Assembly (NCBI GenBank): GCA_963769115.1
Contig: CAVYKN010000020.1
Span: forward strand, 372,001-436,000
DNA from: DASTFY01 sp963769115
GTDB lineage: Bacteria; Actinomycetota; Acidimicrobiia; Acidimicrobiales; Ilumatobacteraceae
Direction of reading: 5' to 3'
DNA length: 64,000 bases
Part shown: piece after piece, positions 1 through 10,121 of the stretch
How the letters are laid out: every line of letters starts with the position of its first letter
How positions within the stretch are numbered: the first letter of the stretch is position 1
Translations under genes and position numbers: made by a program
Notes under the pieces: generated by a model
The model's input: the letters and a program-made list of their open reading frames with translations, nothing else
Database searches by the model: none
Told to the model about the DNA's origin: nothing

Positions 1-1355
1 CTCACGCCGATGCCGAGCTGCCAGCGGGCACCCGCCGCCCGTCGAGCGGCCTGCTCGGCCCGCAGCTCCGCGTAGCCGGCCGCCTCCACGGCCCGGTCGA
101 GCGCGAGGACGTAGTCCCCGCTGTCATAGGTCGTGCCGACCAGCGTCGTGTACGGGAACACATCGGCGGGCAGGAGGTTGCGGCGTCGCAGCTCGACGGG
201 ATCGATCTCCAGCTCGTCGGCCGCCATGTCCATGATGCGCTCGAGGTACGCGGCAGCCTCAGGCCGGCCGGCGCCGCGGAACGCCCCCATCGGTGTCGTG
301 TTGGTGACGGCCACGGCCACGTCGAAGGCGAGCTTCGGGATTCGGTAGACGCCCTGCGCCATGTTGCGGGTCGGGCCCATCGACAGCCCGCCGCCGAAGC
401 CGCCGTACGCACCCGCGTCTCCCACCACCCGGGTGTGCATGCCGGTGATGCAACCGTCCCGGGTGAAGCCCATCTCGACGTACTGCACCTGACCGCGGCC
501 GTGGGGCAGCGCGACCAGGTTCTCCGACCGTGTCTCCACCCAGGTCACGGGCCGGCCCAGGCGGCGGGCCGCCGCCAGTGCCACCGCGTGCTCCGCGGTG
601 ATCCCGGCCTTGCCGCCGAAGCCGCCGCCGACGTGAGGGGCGACGACGCGCATCTCCTCCTCGGGGATGCCCAGCAGGCGGCAGGCGAGGGTCCGGAACA
701 GGTGGGGCATCTGCGTGGAGACGTACACGGTCAGCTGCGGGCTCTCGCCGGGGATGACGGCGATGGCGTTGCCCTCCATCGGCACAACGGCGATGCGTTG
801 GTTGACGAAGCGGCCGCGCACGACGATGTCGGCGCCTTCGAGCACGTCCCCGTCGTCGGCGTCGAGGAGTCCCGCAGCCAGGTTCGACCCCAGCTCGTCG
901 AACTGCACGGGCGCACCGGGTTCCAGCGCCGCCTCGGGGTCGACCACGGCGGGCAGCGGCTCGTAGTCGACCACCACCGCGTCCGCGGCGTCGGCCGCCT
1001 GGGCTGCGGTGTCCGCCAGCACGGCGACCACGGGATCGCCCACGAAGCGGACCTTGCCCTCGGCCAGCGGTGGCCGAGCGCAGGCCTTGTTCAGGGCCAC
1101 GCCGAACGTGTGGAAGGAAGGGACGCCGAGGTCGGCGTTGACCAGCGCCGCTGCCACGCCCGGCATGGCGAGCGCCGCCGAGAGGTCCACGTCTTCGATC
1201 ACCGCGTGGGCGTGCGGCGAGCGCACGAGGACGAGGTGGAGCAGCCCGGGCCCCTCCGTGTTGCCGGCCATGTTGCCGATGAACGTGCCGCGACCCAGGA
1301 GGAGCTCGGGGTCCTCGACGCGCACGACCTCGGTTCCGAGCAGCGATCCGGGCAT
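1..1355 (-). CDS. Molybdopterin-binding large subunit of a CO/aldehyde dehydrogenase-type hydroxylase (3' end off window)
   Basis: About 451 residues are visible; the family is usually 750-800, so the C-terminal part lies beyond position 1. The start is ATG at 1355, with a GTG five codons... upstream at about 1361 as an alternative. The N-terminal part reads as the a/b hammerhead domain, with FVGDPVVAVLAD near residues 104-115. The molybdopterin-binding domain follows, with GGGFGGKAG near residue 255 and GAFRGAGRPEA near residue 350. The loop reads GAFRGAGR, not the VAYRCSFR of true aerobic CO dehydrogenase, so a general xanthine/aldehyde dehydrogenase-like enzyme is likelier than CoxL proper. 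Known family members oxidise substrates at a Mo-cytosine-dinucleotide centre with a [2Fe-2S] and an FAD subunit; those partners are not in the window. The substrate cannot be told. Confidence 0.85.
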   Translation of the reverse strand, partial: MPGSLLGTEVVRVEDPELLLGRGTFIGNMAGNTEGPGLLHLVLVRSPHAHAVIEDVDLSAALAMPGVAAALVNADLGVPSFHTFGVALNKACARPPLAEGKVRFVGDPVVAVLADTAAQAADAADAVVVDYEPLPAVVDPEAALEPGAPVQFDELGSNLAAGLLDADDGDVLEGADIVVRGRFVNQRIAVVPMEGNAIAVIPGESPQLTVYVSTQMPHLFRTLACRLLGIPEEEMRVVAPHVGGGFGGKAGITAEHAVALAAARRLGRPVTWVETRSENLVALPHGRGQVQYVEMGFTRDGCITGMHTRVVGDAGAYGGFGGGLSMGPTRNMAQGVYRIPKLAFDVAVAVTNTTPMGAFRGAGRPEAAAYLERIMDMAADELEIDPVELRRRNLLPADVFPYTTLVGTTYDSGDYVLALDRAVEAAGYAELRAEQAARRAAGARWQLGIGV

Positions 1356-1384
1356 GGTCGCCACACTACGGAGTCGTCAGGTCG

Positions 1385-3269
1385 TCACGACTCGGCGACG
1401 GTGTCGTCCGTGTCGCCGGCATTGCCTTCATCACCAGCATCGCCGGCATCGTCGGACCACACCTCGTGCTCGGCGTCGGCCGGATCCGGGTCCTCGTCCA
1501 CGCCGGCCGCCGGCTGGTCACCGTCGCTCGGCGGTCGTGGATCGGCGACGCTCCCGCCTTTCAGTCCGGTCTCCAGCCGCGCCGCGCGCACGCACTGCGA
1601 GATGCTGTGCCAGCTGTGGCCCTGCCCGAGGAGATCCATGAAACCCGAGCGTTCCAGCACGCCGCGAGGGGCTCGCAGGGCGCGGGCCAGGTAGAGCTCG
1701 ACGCCCCTCCGCTGGAGCTCGTGCAGCAGGTGGGTCAAGACGTCGATCGTCGTGGTATCGAGTTGCGTCGTCGCCTCGAGGTCGACGACCAGGGCGCGGG
1801 TGGCCGGATGCCGTTCGACCTCGGCCAGCAGCCAGTCCTCGATGGCGATCGCGTTGGCCCAGAACAGTGGGACCTCGAGGCGGACGACGATCACCCCGTC
1901 GACCGCATGGCGGTCCGGGTGGCCCCGCACCCGGCCCCAGGCCGCCTTCTCGCTCGCTGATCTTTCCGAGCACCTCCAGGCGGGGCCGGCTCGCCCGGTA
2001 GATGATGGCCAGCAGCGAGACGGCGATGGCGATGCCCAGGCCCGGGAGCGGCCCGAAGAGCACGACCGCCAGGGCGCAGATCGACGCCGCCACGAAGTCG
2101 GCCCGGCGGACGCGGAGGTAACGGCGCATGGCGGCCACGTCCATGAGACCCCAGACCGCAGCCACGACGATCGCCCCCAGCACCGCCCGCGGGAGGTCGG
2201 TGAAGAACCACGTGAACCGGATCAGCACGATGACCACCAGGACCGCGGAGACCAGGCCGGAGACCTGGCTCGTGGCGCCGGCTCGCGCCGCGGTCGCCGT
2301 CTTCGAGAGACTCCCGGCCACCGCCATCCCGCTGGAGAGCCCGGCGGCGACGTTCGAAGCGCCGACGCCGATGAGCTCCCGCTCGGTCTCGACCCGGTAG
2401 CCGCCCTGCTCCGCGAACAGTCGGGCTGCCGCCAGCCCTTCCGCGACGGCGACGAGGGCCAGCGACGCGCCGGCGAACGCGACGGCGGCGTAGTCGTGCC
2501 GCGGGATCAGCGGGAGCCCGAAGGGTGGCAGCCCCGCCGGGACCTCGCCGACCGTCGCCACGCCCTCGGCGCTGAGGTCCAGGAGCTCCGAGAGGATCAC
2601 TCCGAGCACGAGCGTGATGAGGCCCCACGGGACCCGGGGCGCGAGGCGGGCGCCACCGAACAGCAGCAGCAGCGCTGCGCCACCGACCAGCGCGGTGGCC
2701 AGGTCCGCTTCGTCGAGCTCCTGGAACGTGCGGACGATGACCCCGATGACGTCGCCCGGTGGCTTGGGAACGCCGATGAGCACCGGGAGCTCGCCGACCA
2801 CGATGGTGAGGGTGAGACCGAACACGAAGCCGGTGACGATGGGCTTCGACAGGAACTCGGCCACCCAGCCGATCCGCAGGAGCCCGAAGACGAGGAGGAC
2901 GAGCCCGGTCGCGATCGCCAGCGCCGCGGTGACCCGTACCGCGTCAGCGGGATCGCCCCGCGTGATGTCGGCCACGATCGAGCCGGAGACGATGGCCACG
3001 GTCGAGGCGGGGCCGACGATGAGCTGCCTCGAGGAGCCGAGCACGGCATAGGCGACGAGTGCCAGCGGTACCGCGTAGAGGCCGATCTGCACGGGGACGC
3101 CGGCGATGCGGGCATAGCCGAGGGACTGCGGGATGAGCAGCGCGGCGACGACGAGACCGGCCAGGAGGTCGCCCTTGAGGTTGCTCCGACGGTAGGACGG
3201 GAGCCAGCGGAAGATGGGGAGTGCGTTCGCCGCCCACGCCCAACGGCGGTGCTCGCCTGCGTCTGCCAC
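1385..3269 (-). CDS. SulP-family anion permease with C-terminal STAS domain; frameshifted as read
   Basis: The first ~440 residues form the hydrophobic SulP core: LLAGLVVAALLIPQSLGYA near residue 35 and repeated long apolar helices. The frame then runs into low-complexity junk. The matching STAS domain (VIVVRLEVPLFWANA, then ALVVDLEATTQLDTTTIDVL) continues one base out of frame from about 1950 to a stop at 1385. Joining the frames gives an unbroken SulP-STAS protein of the usual size, so one base appears to be missing near 1945-1960, in a GCGAGCGAG context. Family members move sulfate, bicarbonate or other anions across the inner membrane; the substrate is unknown. A tail of acidic, low-complexity residues ends the protein. 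The gene lies just upstream of the molybdenum hydroxylase on the same strand. Confidence 0.85.
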
Positions 3270-3390
3270 GCTGTGCCCCCTGCGCGCCTTCGGGCGGTGC
3301 CGGCGTCACCTGCCGGCCACCGGCGCGCAACCCAACGTACACGTCGGCGCGCCCGGCCCTCGGGCCTGACGCCGCCGGTGGTGCGGCTCG

Positions 3391-4902
3391 TCAGCCGAGG
3401 CAGGTGGTCCTCACGTCGAGCATGGTGTTGCCGAGCTCCTCTTCCTGCTCCTTGGTGAGCTCGTCCGCCATCAACAGCTCGAGCGGCACACGGTCGACGA
3501 CCTCGGTGGCGGCGCACGTCGCCACCTCCATGTCTGCGCCGGCGTCGACGAACACCGAGATCAGGTCCGCGCGGACCTCCGGCAATCCTGCGACCTCGAT
3601 CGTGAGCGTTTCGGCGACCGCTCCGGGGTCACAGGCGTCGAACTGCACGTGCCCATCGACCTCGCTCGCGGTCGCCACGCCGTCGGGCCGGCTCGCGACC
3701 CACGAGTCGACGGCCTCCACCAGCCGGCTCGTGGCGGCTGCGTCCACGCCGACCAGCGCGACTCGCACGCAGTCCGTGCCGTCGCTGTCCCGGTAGGAGC
3801 GCAGCTGGTCGCCACCCCAACCACCAGCCGCGGCGAGGGCATCCTTGGGCTCGAGAGCGCCGGCCAGCATGAGGTAGAGCATGTGGGCACCGAGCGGCCC
3901 ATCGGTTCCTTGCTGCTCCTCGTCGTCGCTGAGCCGTGGTGCCTCGACGTCGACGGTCTCGACCGGATCGAGCCAGCGGGCCGGCTCGAGGACATCAGCC
4001 GACGAGTTCGGCGGATCTTCGAACGCATCCTCGAGCTGGTTCGCGCCGTCGAGCGCCTCGACCATCGCCCGCCCCATCGTGTACGGAGCTCCGAAGATGG
4101 CGACCATCGCAGGGTTCAGATCCTCGATGCCGGCCGCGGCGTCATCACCCGCGCCGGCCTCTTGCTCGTCGAGCAGCTCCAGATCGTCCTCGCTGAGCGT
4201 CTCCGACCACGCGTCCTCGACGTGACTCGCCTCGCCCTCGACGAGCGCATCGAGTCCGGCTGCGGCCTCGCTGTCGTCGAGGTCCTCGATCTGGCCCAAC
4301 TGGTCCTGCAGCGCGTGGGTCAACTCGTGGACGAGCGTGGCCTTGGAGGCGAGGTTCGACTCGCCGGCGTCCGGGATGACGATCTCCTCGCGGTCAGGGT
4401 CGTAGAAGGCGGCAACCGCTTCGGTCTGGAACGTGTCCACCTGGTCGAGGAGGCTCCCGGTGCCACCGTGCAGGCCAAGGGCGCGGAGCGTGGCTTCACT
4501 CCGTTCGAGCTCCTCGCGCTCCTCGTCGGTGAGCTCTTCGTCGACACTGACGCGCTCATCGAACTCGTCCTCGCCGAGGAAGACGACGCGGACCGGATGT
4601 TCGAAGGTGGCACCCTTCTCTTCTTCGACCACCGACACGAGGTCCGCCACCCGGGGATCCCATGTGGACGGATGGGACGGACCGTCGTCACGGGTCAGCA
4701 GGACGACCGCACCGGCCGCCACCAGAGCAGCGGTGAAGGCGGCCCCGGCCACCAGGAGAGGTCCGCGGCGGCGACGTCGAGAGCTGGGCGTCTCCGCTGT
4801 GACGATCTGCGCTGGAGCAGGCGGAGGCCATGGTCCTTCGACGGAACCGGGCTCAACACCCGACTGGATCTCGTCCCCGCCCATTTCTCCCTCGCCCTTC
4901 AT
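3391..4902 (-). CDS. Membrane-anchored putative zinc metallopeptidase
   Basis: The protein has 503 residues. An N-terminal Pro-rich cytoplasmic segment and an Arg cluster (about 42-46) precede one transmembrane helix at about 48-70, so the bulk should be outside the membrane. HELTH at residues 192-196 is an HExxH zinc-binding motif, and EGEASH about 30 residues later supplies a plausible third ligand (gluzincin-like spacing). The rest is strongly acidic, with no further domain I recognise. The activity is inferred from the motif alone; no substrate can be proposed. It is separated from sulP by ~120 bp and may have its own promoter in the 200-bp gap at 4903-5103, in which I see no other gene. 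Confidence 0.7.
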   Translation of the reverse strand: MKGEGEMGGDEIQSGVEPGSVEGPWPPPAPAQIVTAETPSSRRRRRGPLLVAGAAFTAALVAAGAVVLLTRDDGPSHPSTWDPRVADLVSVVEEEKGATFEHPVRVVFLGEDEFDERVSVDEELTDEEREELERSEATLRALGLHGGTGSLLDQVDTFQTEAVAAFYDPDREEIVIPDAGESNLASKATLVHELTHALQDQLGQIEDLDDSEAAAGLDALVEGEASHVEDAWSETLSEDDLELLDEQEAGAGDDAAAGIEDLNPAMVAIFGAPYTMGRAMVEALDGANQLEDAFEDPPNSSADVLEPARWLDPVETVDVEAPRLSDDEEQQGTDGPLGAHMLYLMLAGALEPKDALAAAGGWGGDQLRSYRDSDGTDCVRVALVGVDAAATSRLVEAVDSWVASRPDGVATASEVDGHVQFDACDPGAVAETLTIEVAGLPEVRADLISVFVDAGADMEVATCAATEVVDRVPLELLMADELTKEQEEELGNTMLDVRTTCLG

Positions 4903-5103
4903 GACGTCTCGACGGATTCGCTTTCGGCGTTCCGTCCGTGCTCGGTCAGAACCAAATCACCGAGCAGCGTGAAGCGCGAAAGTCTGGACGGACGACAGTC
5001 GCATTTGGTCAAAGCTCATGGAACCGACACCCAAGGGAGGACCACGGCTGATCCGTCGCCGCCCTGCGCGGGCAGAAGACCGTGGTCCGCGCGCTCCGTG
5101 AGG

Positions 5104-6144
5104 TCAGCGAGGGGTGACGCGGCCGGCCGCGACGATGACGATCGCGCCCAGGGCCGCGACCACCACGGCGAGCAGTCCCAGACCGGTGGCGCGGCTGTTG
5201 CCCGTACTGGGGATCTGGGCCGGGCGGGCGTCGGGGGCGAGGGACGAGGCCGCCGCGGTGCTGGGCGCGAGCGCGGTGGTGGCCGTCGCCGGTGTCGTGG
5301 TCGGGCCCGCACTCGTCGTCGGACTTGTGCTGGTGGTCGGGCTGGCAGTGGTCGTCGGTGCGGGCGGGTCCGGGTCACGCCAGTTGGGCGTGCCGTCGCC
5401 GTCGTTGTCGCCCGTCCCCTCGGTCGAGTCCGGCAGGGTGTCGGCGTCGGAGTCCGTGTCGGCGTAGTCCGGTGTGCCGTCGTCGTCGGTGTCGGGGCAG
5501 GGCGTGAAGTCCACGGCATCCAGGAAGTTGCCGATGCTGAGATTGCCGCTGGCCGTCGCTGTCGCCTCGAACTGGAAGCGGGTGACCGTCTGGCCGGGCG
5601 GGATGGCATAGGCACCCTCGTGCATGCCCCATGCCGCGTTCCCGTCACTGATCGTCGCCACCACCTGCGGACCGGAGGGCGGGCCGATCTTCAACATCAT
5701 CGTGTCGACCCCACTTCGGCCGCGGTGGGCCAGCGCCCAGACATACACCTCGCCAGGGTCCGTGGTCACGTCCTGGTAGAGAGCCGACGGCTCGGAGGCG
5801 TTGAGCTCGGCGATCTGGGCTCCGTCGGCGGCCGGAAGTGGAGTCGGGACGCTGCCGCCGTCGGCATGGTTGTTCCACAGTTCGACCTGTCCGTCCGATG
5901 CGGTCGTCTGCCAGACGAACGTCGGCGAGGGGACGAAGGTGCGGACCGCGCCGGACGGGATGGCGGGCGTCTCGAAGCTCCCGTTGAGCAGGAAGTTGCT
6001 CTGCGCGCCGCCGCACTCGACCTCGTTCGTGATGGTGTCGCCATCGACGTCCCCCGTGGGGTCCGGGAGGCCGGGCACCTGCGCCCTCGCTTGGCCACTC
6101 GGTCCGTTCACCACCGCGGCGATGACGGCGAGCACCATCAGCAT
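5104..6144 (-). CDS. Secreted protein with calcium-binding (TSP3-type) repeats and a C-terminal anchor-like signal
   Basis: An Arg-rich n-region and a hydrophobic segment ending in ARA form a signal peptide. A central domain of ~230 residues (NGSFETPAIPSG onward) resembles carbohydrate-binding or lectin-type beta-sandwich modules seen in surface proteins. Asp-rich repeats follow (DTDDDGTPDYADTDSDAD, then DNDGDGTPNWRD), typical of thrombospondin type 3 calcium-binding repeats. A Thr/Ser/Pro linker leads to IPSTGNS, a hydrophobic helix and a terminal Arg, the layout of a sortase sorting signal but with Ile in place of Leu. The start is uncertain: ATG at 6144, ATG at 6138 (GGAGG six bases upstream) or GTG at 6162 are all in frame. 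The frame also stays open far upstream, but that part overlaps the divergent regulator gene. Confidence 0.7.
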   Translation of the reverse strand: MLMVLAVIAAVVNGPSGQARAQVPGLPDPTGDVDGDTITNEVECGGAQSNFLLNGSFETPAIPSGAVRTFVPSPTFVWQTTASDGQVELWNNHADGGSVPTPLPAADGAQIAELNASEPSALYQDVTTDPGEVYVWALAHRGRSGVDTMMLKIGPPSGPQVVATISDGNAAWGMHEGAYAIPPGQTVTRFQFEATATASGNLSIGNFLDAVDFTPCPDTDDDGTPDYADTDSDADTLPDSTEGTGDNDGDGTPNWRDPDPPAPTTTASPTTSTSPTTSAGPTTTPATATTALAPSTAAASSLAPDARPAQIPSTGNSRATGLGLLAVVVAALGAIVIVAAGRVTPR

Positions 6145-6246
6145 CCTCCGACGTCGCGGCACGGGTGGGGACCGTACCGCCGCAGTGCTGCCCGGGTTCG
6201 GACAGGGGCCCGGCGGGCGAGTCGTAGATTCAAGCGCGGTGTTCAG

Positions 6247-7909
6247 ATGACGGAGGACACTTCGTCGGTCGCCGAAGCAGCACTGGCGCGCGGTCGTGGC
6301 GCGGCCGCGCGATCCGATTGGGACGAGACGTACGACGCGCTGGTGGAGGCGGACGCGCTCGCCGTGCTGCACGCACCGGATCTGGAGCTGCTCGCCACCG
6401 CGGCGTACCTGACGGGCCACGTTCGCGACAGCATCGGAGCGCTGCAGCGGGCGTTCCAGATCCACCTCGAGCACGACGCCGTGGACCAGGCGGTTCGCTG
6501 CGGTTTCTGGTTGGGCTTCCACCTCATCAACAGCGGCGACTTCGGCCAGGCCGACGGGTGGCTCGCCCGCATCAGCCGCGTGGTCGACGAACTGGGCGAG
6601 GAGCGCGCTGCGCACGGCTACGTGCTCCTGCCGCGGGCCTTTCAGCAACTCGCCATGGCCAAGGACTACGAGAGCGGTGCAGAGATCGCGTCACGGGTGG
6701 CGGACATCGGGCGCCGCTTCGACGAGCCAGACCTCGTGGCGCTGGCGCTCAACCTCCAGGGCCGGGCGCTCATCTACCAGGGTCAGGTGACCGCCGGGCT
6801 GTCGGCCCTCGACGAGGCCATGGTGGCGGTGGTGGGCGGCGAGGTGGCCGCGCCGGCGGCAGGGGCCGTGTACTGCTCGGTGATCGAGGCGTGCGAGGAG
6901 ATCTCCGAGCTGCGGCGCGCCCACGAGTGGACGGCCGCGCTCAGCGAGTGGTGCGACCGCCAGCACGGTCTCGTCACCTTCACCGGGCAGTGCCTGGTGC
7001 ACCGTGCCACCATCCGCCAGTTCCGCGGCGAGTGGCCCGAGGCGGTGGCCGAGGCGCGTCTCGCCTGCGAGCGCCTCGCCGACGCAGCAGATCGGTTCGG
7101 GACGGGTGCCGCGATGTATCGCCTCGGCGAGCTCCATCGGTTGCGGGGCGAGGACGCTGCGGCGGAGGACGCCTACCGGCAGGCCGGCGAGTGGGGCTGC
7201 GATCCCCAACCGGGGCTGTCGCTGTTCCGGCGATCGCAGGGCCGGATCGACGCCGCGGTCGCCGCCATCAGCCGGGCGGTCGACGAGACCCGTGAGCCGG
7301 CGCGGCGGGGCAAGCTGCTGCCCGCCTACGTCGAGGTGATGGTGGCTGCGGGCGACGGTGATGCTGCGCAGCAGGCCGCCGAAGAGCTGGGCGGGATCGC
7401 GGAGGTCTACGGCTCCACAGCGCTCTCGGCCGACGCCTCGTTCGCCTCCGGGACGGTGCTGCTGTTCGATCGAGACCGCGCGGGGCGCTGGGCGCGCTCC
7501 GTCACGCGGTGGCGTCGTGGCGTCAGCTGGACGCGCCCTATGACGAGGCACGGGCGAGGGTGGTCGTCGCCCAGGCCTGCCTCGCTCTGGGCGACGAGGA
7601 CGCTGCGGCCTTCGAGCTGGCCGCGGCTCGCGACGTCTTCGTGCGGCTCGGCGCCCGGCCGGCGCTGGCGGCGGCGGAGGCCCTGATGACCGCCGCGGCC
7701 ACGGGACCGCTTCGCCCGCCGGGTTGAGTGGCCGGGAGCTCGAGGTGCTGCGCCTGCTGGCCACGGGCCGCACCAACCGGGCGATCGCCGACGAGCTCGT
7801 CCTCGCCGTGCGCACGGTCGACCGGCACGTGAGCAACATCTTCACCAAGCTCGGCGTGTCGTCGCGGGCGGCCGCCACCGCCTACGCCTACGAGCACGGC
7901 CTCATCTAG
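6247..7909 (+). CDS. LuxR-family transcriptional regulator with TPR-like N-terminal region; two frameshifts as read
   Basis: About 400 residues of helical, Ala-rich repeats resemble the TPR-like sensor part of large LuxR regulators. The C-terminal HTH is unmistakable (RELEVLRLLATGRTNRAIADEL, then VDRHVSNIFTKLGVSSRAAAT). It lies in a different frame from the start of the gene: the frame slips by one base near 7480 (GCGCGGGGCGC) and again near 7720. Both slips behave as single missing bases, and joining the three frames gives a normal ~550-residue regulator ending at 7909. The start is ATG 6247; no clear ribosome binding site is visible. No ATP-binding domain is present. It is divergent from the secreted protein gene and lies upstream of a flavin monooxygenase, which it may control. 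Confidence 0.75.
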
Positions 7910-7915
7910 CGCAGC

Positions 7916-7931
7916 TGGGTAGTCCTACCCA
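7916..7931. promoter_or_regulatory. Inverted repeat TGGGTAGTCCTACCCA between luxR-type gene and monooxygenase
   Basis: The two 7-base arms TGGGTAG and CTACCCA are perfectly complementary across a 2-base centre. The repeat sits seven bases after the regulator stop codon and 100 bases before the monooxygenase start. A 2-base loop is unfavourable for an RNA hairpin and no T-run follows, so a protein-binding operator seems likelier than a terminator. The obvious candidate ligand is the LuxR regulator next door; this is inference. Confidence 0.45.
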
Positions 7932-8030
7932 TCGCTGTCACGCGGGGATTGGGCGGTCTCGCCGAAGTCAGCGCAACTCCTCTGATCCGTACCGTGCGCT
8001 CGACCGACCCGAACGGACCGAGGAGCAGCG

Positions 8031-9138
8031 ATGAGCCGGTACCACGCAGAGCGGATCGAGACCATCGTCGTCGGTGGCGGCCAGAGTGGACTGGCGGTCG
8101 GGTACCACCTCGCCCGCACGGGACTGCCGTTCGCGATCCTCGACGCCAGCGATCGGGTCGGGGACGCGTGGAGGAAGCGTTGGGACTCGCTGCGCCTGTT
8201 CACGCCGGCGGGCTACGACGGGCTGCCCGGGATGCGCTTCCCCGCGCCGCGGACCTCCTATCCCACCAAGGACGACATGGCCGACTACTTGGAGGCGTAC
8301 GCCCGGCGTTTCGACCTGCCGGTGCGGACCGGGGTCAGGGTCGACGCCCTCGCCCGAGAGGGCGACCGGTTCGTCGTGGCGGCGGGTGAGCGGCGGTTCG
8401 AGGCCGACAACGTCGTGGTGGCGATGTCGTCGGAAGGCCGGCCACGCACACCGGAGTTCGCGTCGCAGCTCGATCCGCGGATCGTGCAGCTGCACTCCGT
8501 GGACTACCGCGGCCCGTCACAGCTCCAGGACGGCGACGTCCTCATCGTCGGCGCCGGCAACTCGGGCGCTGACATCGCCATGGAGGTCGTGCAACGGCAC
8601 ACGACCCTGCTGTCGGGACGCGACGTCGGGCACATCCCGTTCCCGATCAACCGCATCACGGCGGGCACCGGCTATCACGTGGTCCGGTTCAACTTCCACC
8701 ACGTCATGAAGGCCGACTCGCAGACGGGGACGCACGATGAAGCGCTACCTGGCCGAGGGCCACGGGCTGCCCCTCGTGCGGGTCAAGCCCAGGCAGCTGA
8801 TGGCGGCCGGCGTGCAGCGCGTGGGACGGACGGTCGGTGTGCGTGACGGCCGTCCACTGCTCGATGACGGACAGGCGCTCGATGTGGCCAACGTGATCTG
8901 GTGCACCGGGTTCCTGCCCGATCTCTCCTGGATCGACCTCGACATCTTCGACGACGACGGCGAACCCATGCACCTGCGGGGCGTCGTCGATGCGGAGCCC
9001 GGCCTGTACTTCGTCGGTCTGGACTTCCTGTACGCCGCATCGTCGGGCCAGATCAACGGCGTCGGCCGCGACGCCGCCCACGTCGGCGGGCCATCGCCAC
9101 TCGACGGAGAACCGATCCCGCCGCCCGGCCGGCGCTGA
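8031..9138 (+). CDS. Flavin-containing monooxygenase (CzcO-like), frameshifted as read
   Basis: The Rossmann FAD motif VVGGGQSGLAVGYHLA is near residue 14 and a second nucleotide-binding motif, IVGAGNSGADIAMEV, near residue 178 fits NADPH. WCTGFLPDLSWI near the end is the ATG-like motif common in these oxidoreductases. The frame changes by one base between about 8725 and 8737: the N-terminal frame runs into Arg/Ala-rich nonsense, while MKRYLAEGHGLPLVRVKP continues the protein to the stop at 9138. Joined, the protein is ~368 residues, the usual size. ATG 8031 follows GAGGAGCAGCG, a good ribosome binding site. Members oxygenate heteroatoms or act as putative K+ transport-associated flavoproteins; the substrate is unknown. 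Confidence 0.85.
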
Positions 9139-9161
9139 CGACGAGCTGACGGCGAACGACA

Positions 9162-10103
9162 GTGGTAGCGACGACGACGCGAACGATTCCCGGAGACCTG
9201 CAGGCGGTGTACGAGCGGGCGCTGGCCGGATCGGCGGTGCGCAGCCGCTGGGCGGTCGACAGCAGGGGCGCTCGGGTCCACCTCGTGGAGCGGGGAAGCG
9301 ACGACAGCGGGCCGCCGGTCGTGCTGTTGCACGGCACCACGGCCTGCGCGGGGTTCTTCGTGCCGATGCTCGCCGAGCTGGACGGGCTCCACGTGGTCGC
9401 CGCCGATCGGCCCGGCCAAGGGCTGAGCGATCCGATCGAGCTCCCTCGAGCGCGGTTCCGTGAGTCCGCTGTCGCATGGACCGACCGCCTGCTCGACACC
9501 CTCGAACTCCGCAGCACCACGCTGGTGGGCCACTCGGGCGGCGCACTGTGGGCGCTGTGGTACACGCTCGCCCATCCCGACCGGGTCGACCGTCTGGTGC
9601 TCTTCGGCCCGCCCGCGATTCCCGGGACCCGCTGCCCCGTGCCGCTGCGCGTGATGGCACGCCCTGGCATCGGCGCGCTGCTGACGCGGCTGGCACCTCC
9701 CACGCGCAAGTCGATGCTGCGGATCGCTGGCTCGATGGGCGAGAAGACGACGCTCGCCCGTCACCCCGAGCTTGTCGACCTGTTCGTCGCCACCGGGCGA
9801 GACCCGGTCGCCGGTCGCGTCGGCCGGGAGGAGCTCCAGGCGCTGATCTCACCGGTCGCGTTGCTGACGCTCTCGGGGTTCCGGCGGCGAAGCGGCGTGC
9901 GGGCCGAGGAGCTCCGTTCGTTGGAGGTCCAGACACTCGTGGTGTGGGGTGAGCACGAGCCGCTCGGCAGCGTCGCGGTGGCACAGGCGATGACCGACCT
10001 GATTCCCGACGCTCGACTCGAGGTCCTGCCGGGCGGGCACGCACCCTGGCTCGGGGACCCCGCACGGGCAGCTGCCGTGGTCACCGACTTCGTTCTCCGC
10101 TGA
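9162..10103 (+). CDS. Alpha/beta hydrolase
   Basis: The protein has 313 residues with the alpha/beta-hydrolase layout: oxyanion-region motif LLHGTT near residue 55, nucleophile elbow GHSGG with Ser at about 125, WGEHEP supplying an acidic residue near 265, and a late GGHAPW histidine. The start is GTG 9162. It follows the monooxygenase by 23 bp on the same strand, so the two are probably co-transcribed and may act on the same small hydrophobic substrate. The substrate is unknown; esterase, lactonase or C-C hydrolase activity are all possible. Confidence 0.85.
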   Translation: MVATTTRTIPGDLQAVYERALAGSAVRSRWAVDSRGARVHLVERGSDDSGPPVVLLHGTTACAGFFVPMLAELDGLHVVAADRPGQGLSDPIELPRARFRESAVAWTDRLLDTLELRSTTLVGHSGGALWALWYTLAHPDRVDRLVLFGPPAIPGTRCPVPLRVMARPGIGALLTRLAPPTRKSMLRIAGSMGEKTTLARHPELVDLFVATGRDPVAGRVGREELQALISPVALLTLSGFRRRSGVRAEELRSLEVQTLVVWGEHEPLGSVAVAQAMTDLIPDARLEVLPGGHAPWLGDPARAAAVVTDFVLR

Positions 10104-10121
10104 TGCTCTGGCTGGTTGCTG

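Noticed and set aside
1..1355. True CO dehydrogenase (coxL)
   Set aside because: The active-site loop is GAFRGAGR rather than VAYRCSFR, so CO as substrate is not supported.
3649..7686. A 1345-codon open frame on the plus strand
   Set aside because: Its first 870 codons are antisense to the metallopeptidase and secreted-protein genes and read as Arg/Gly-rich nonsense; only the part from 6247 is the LuxR regulator.
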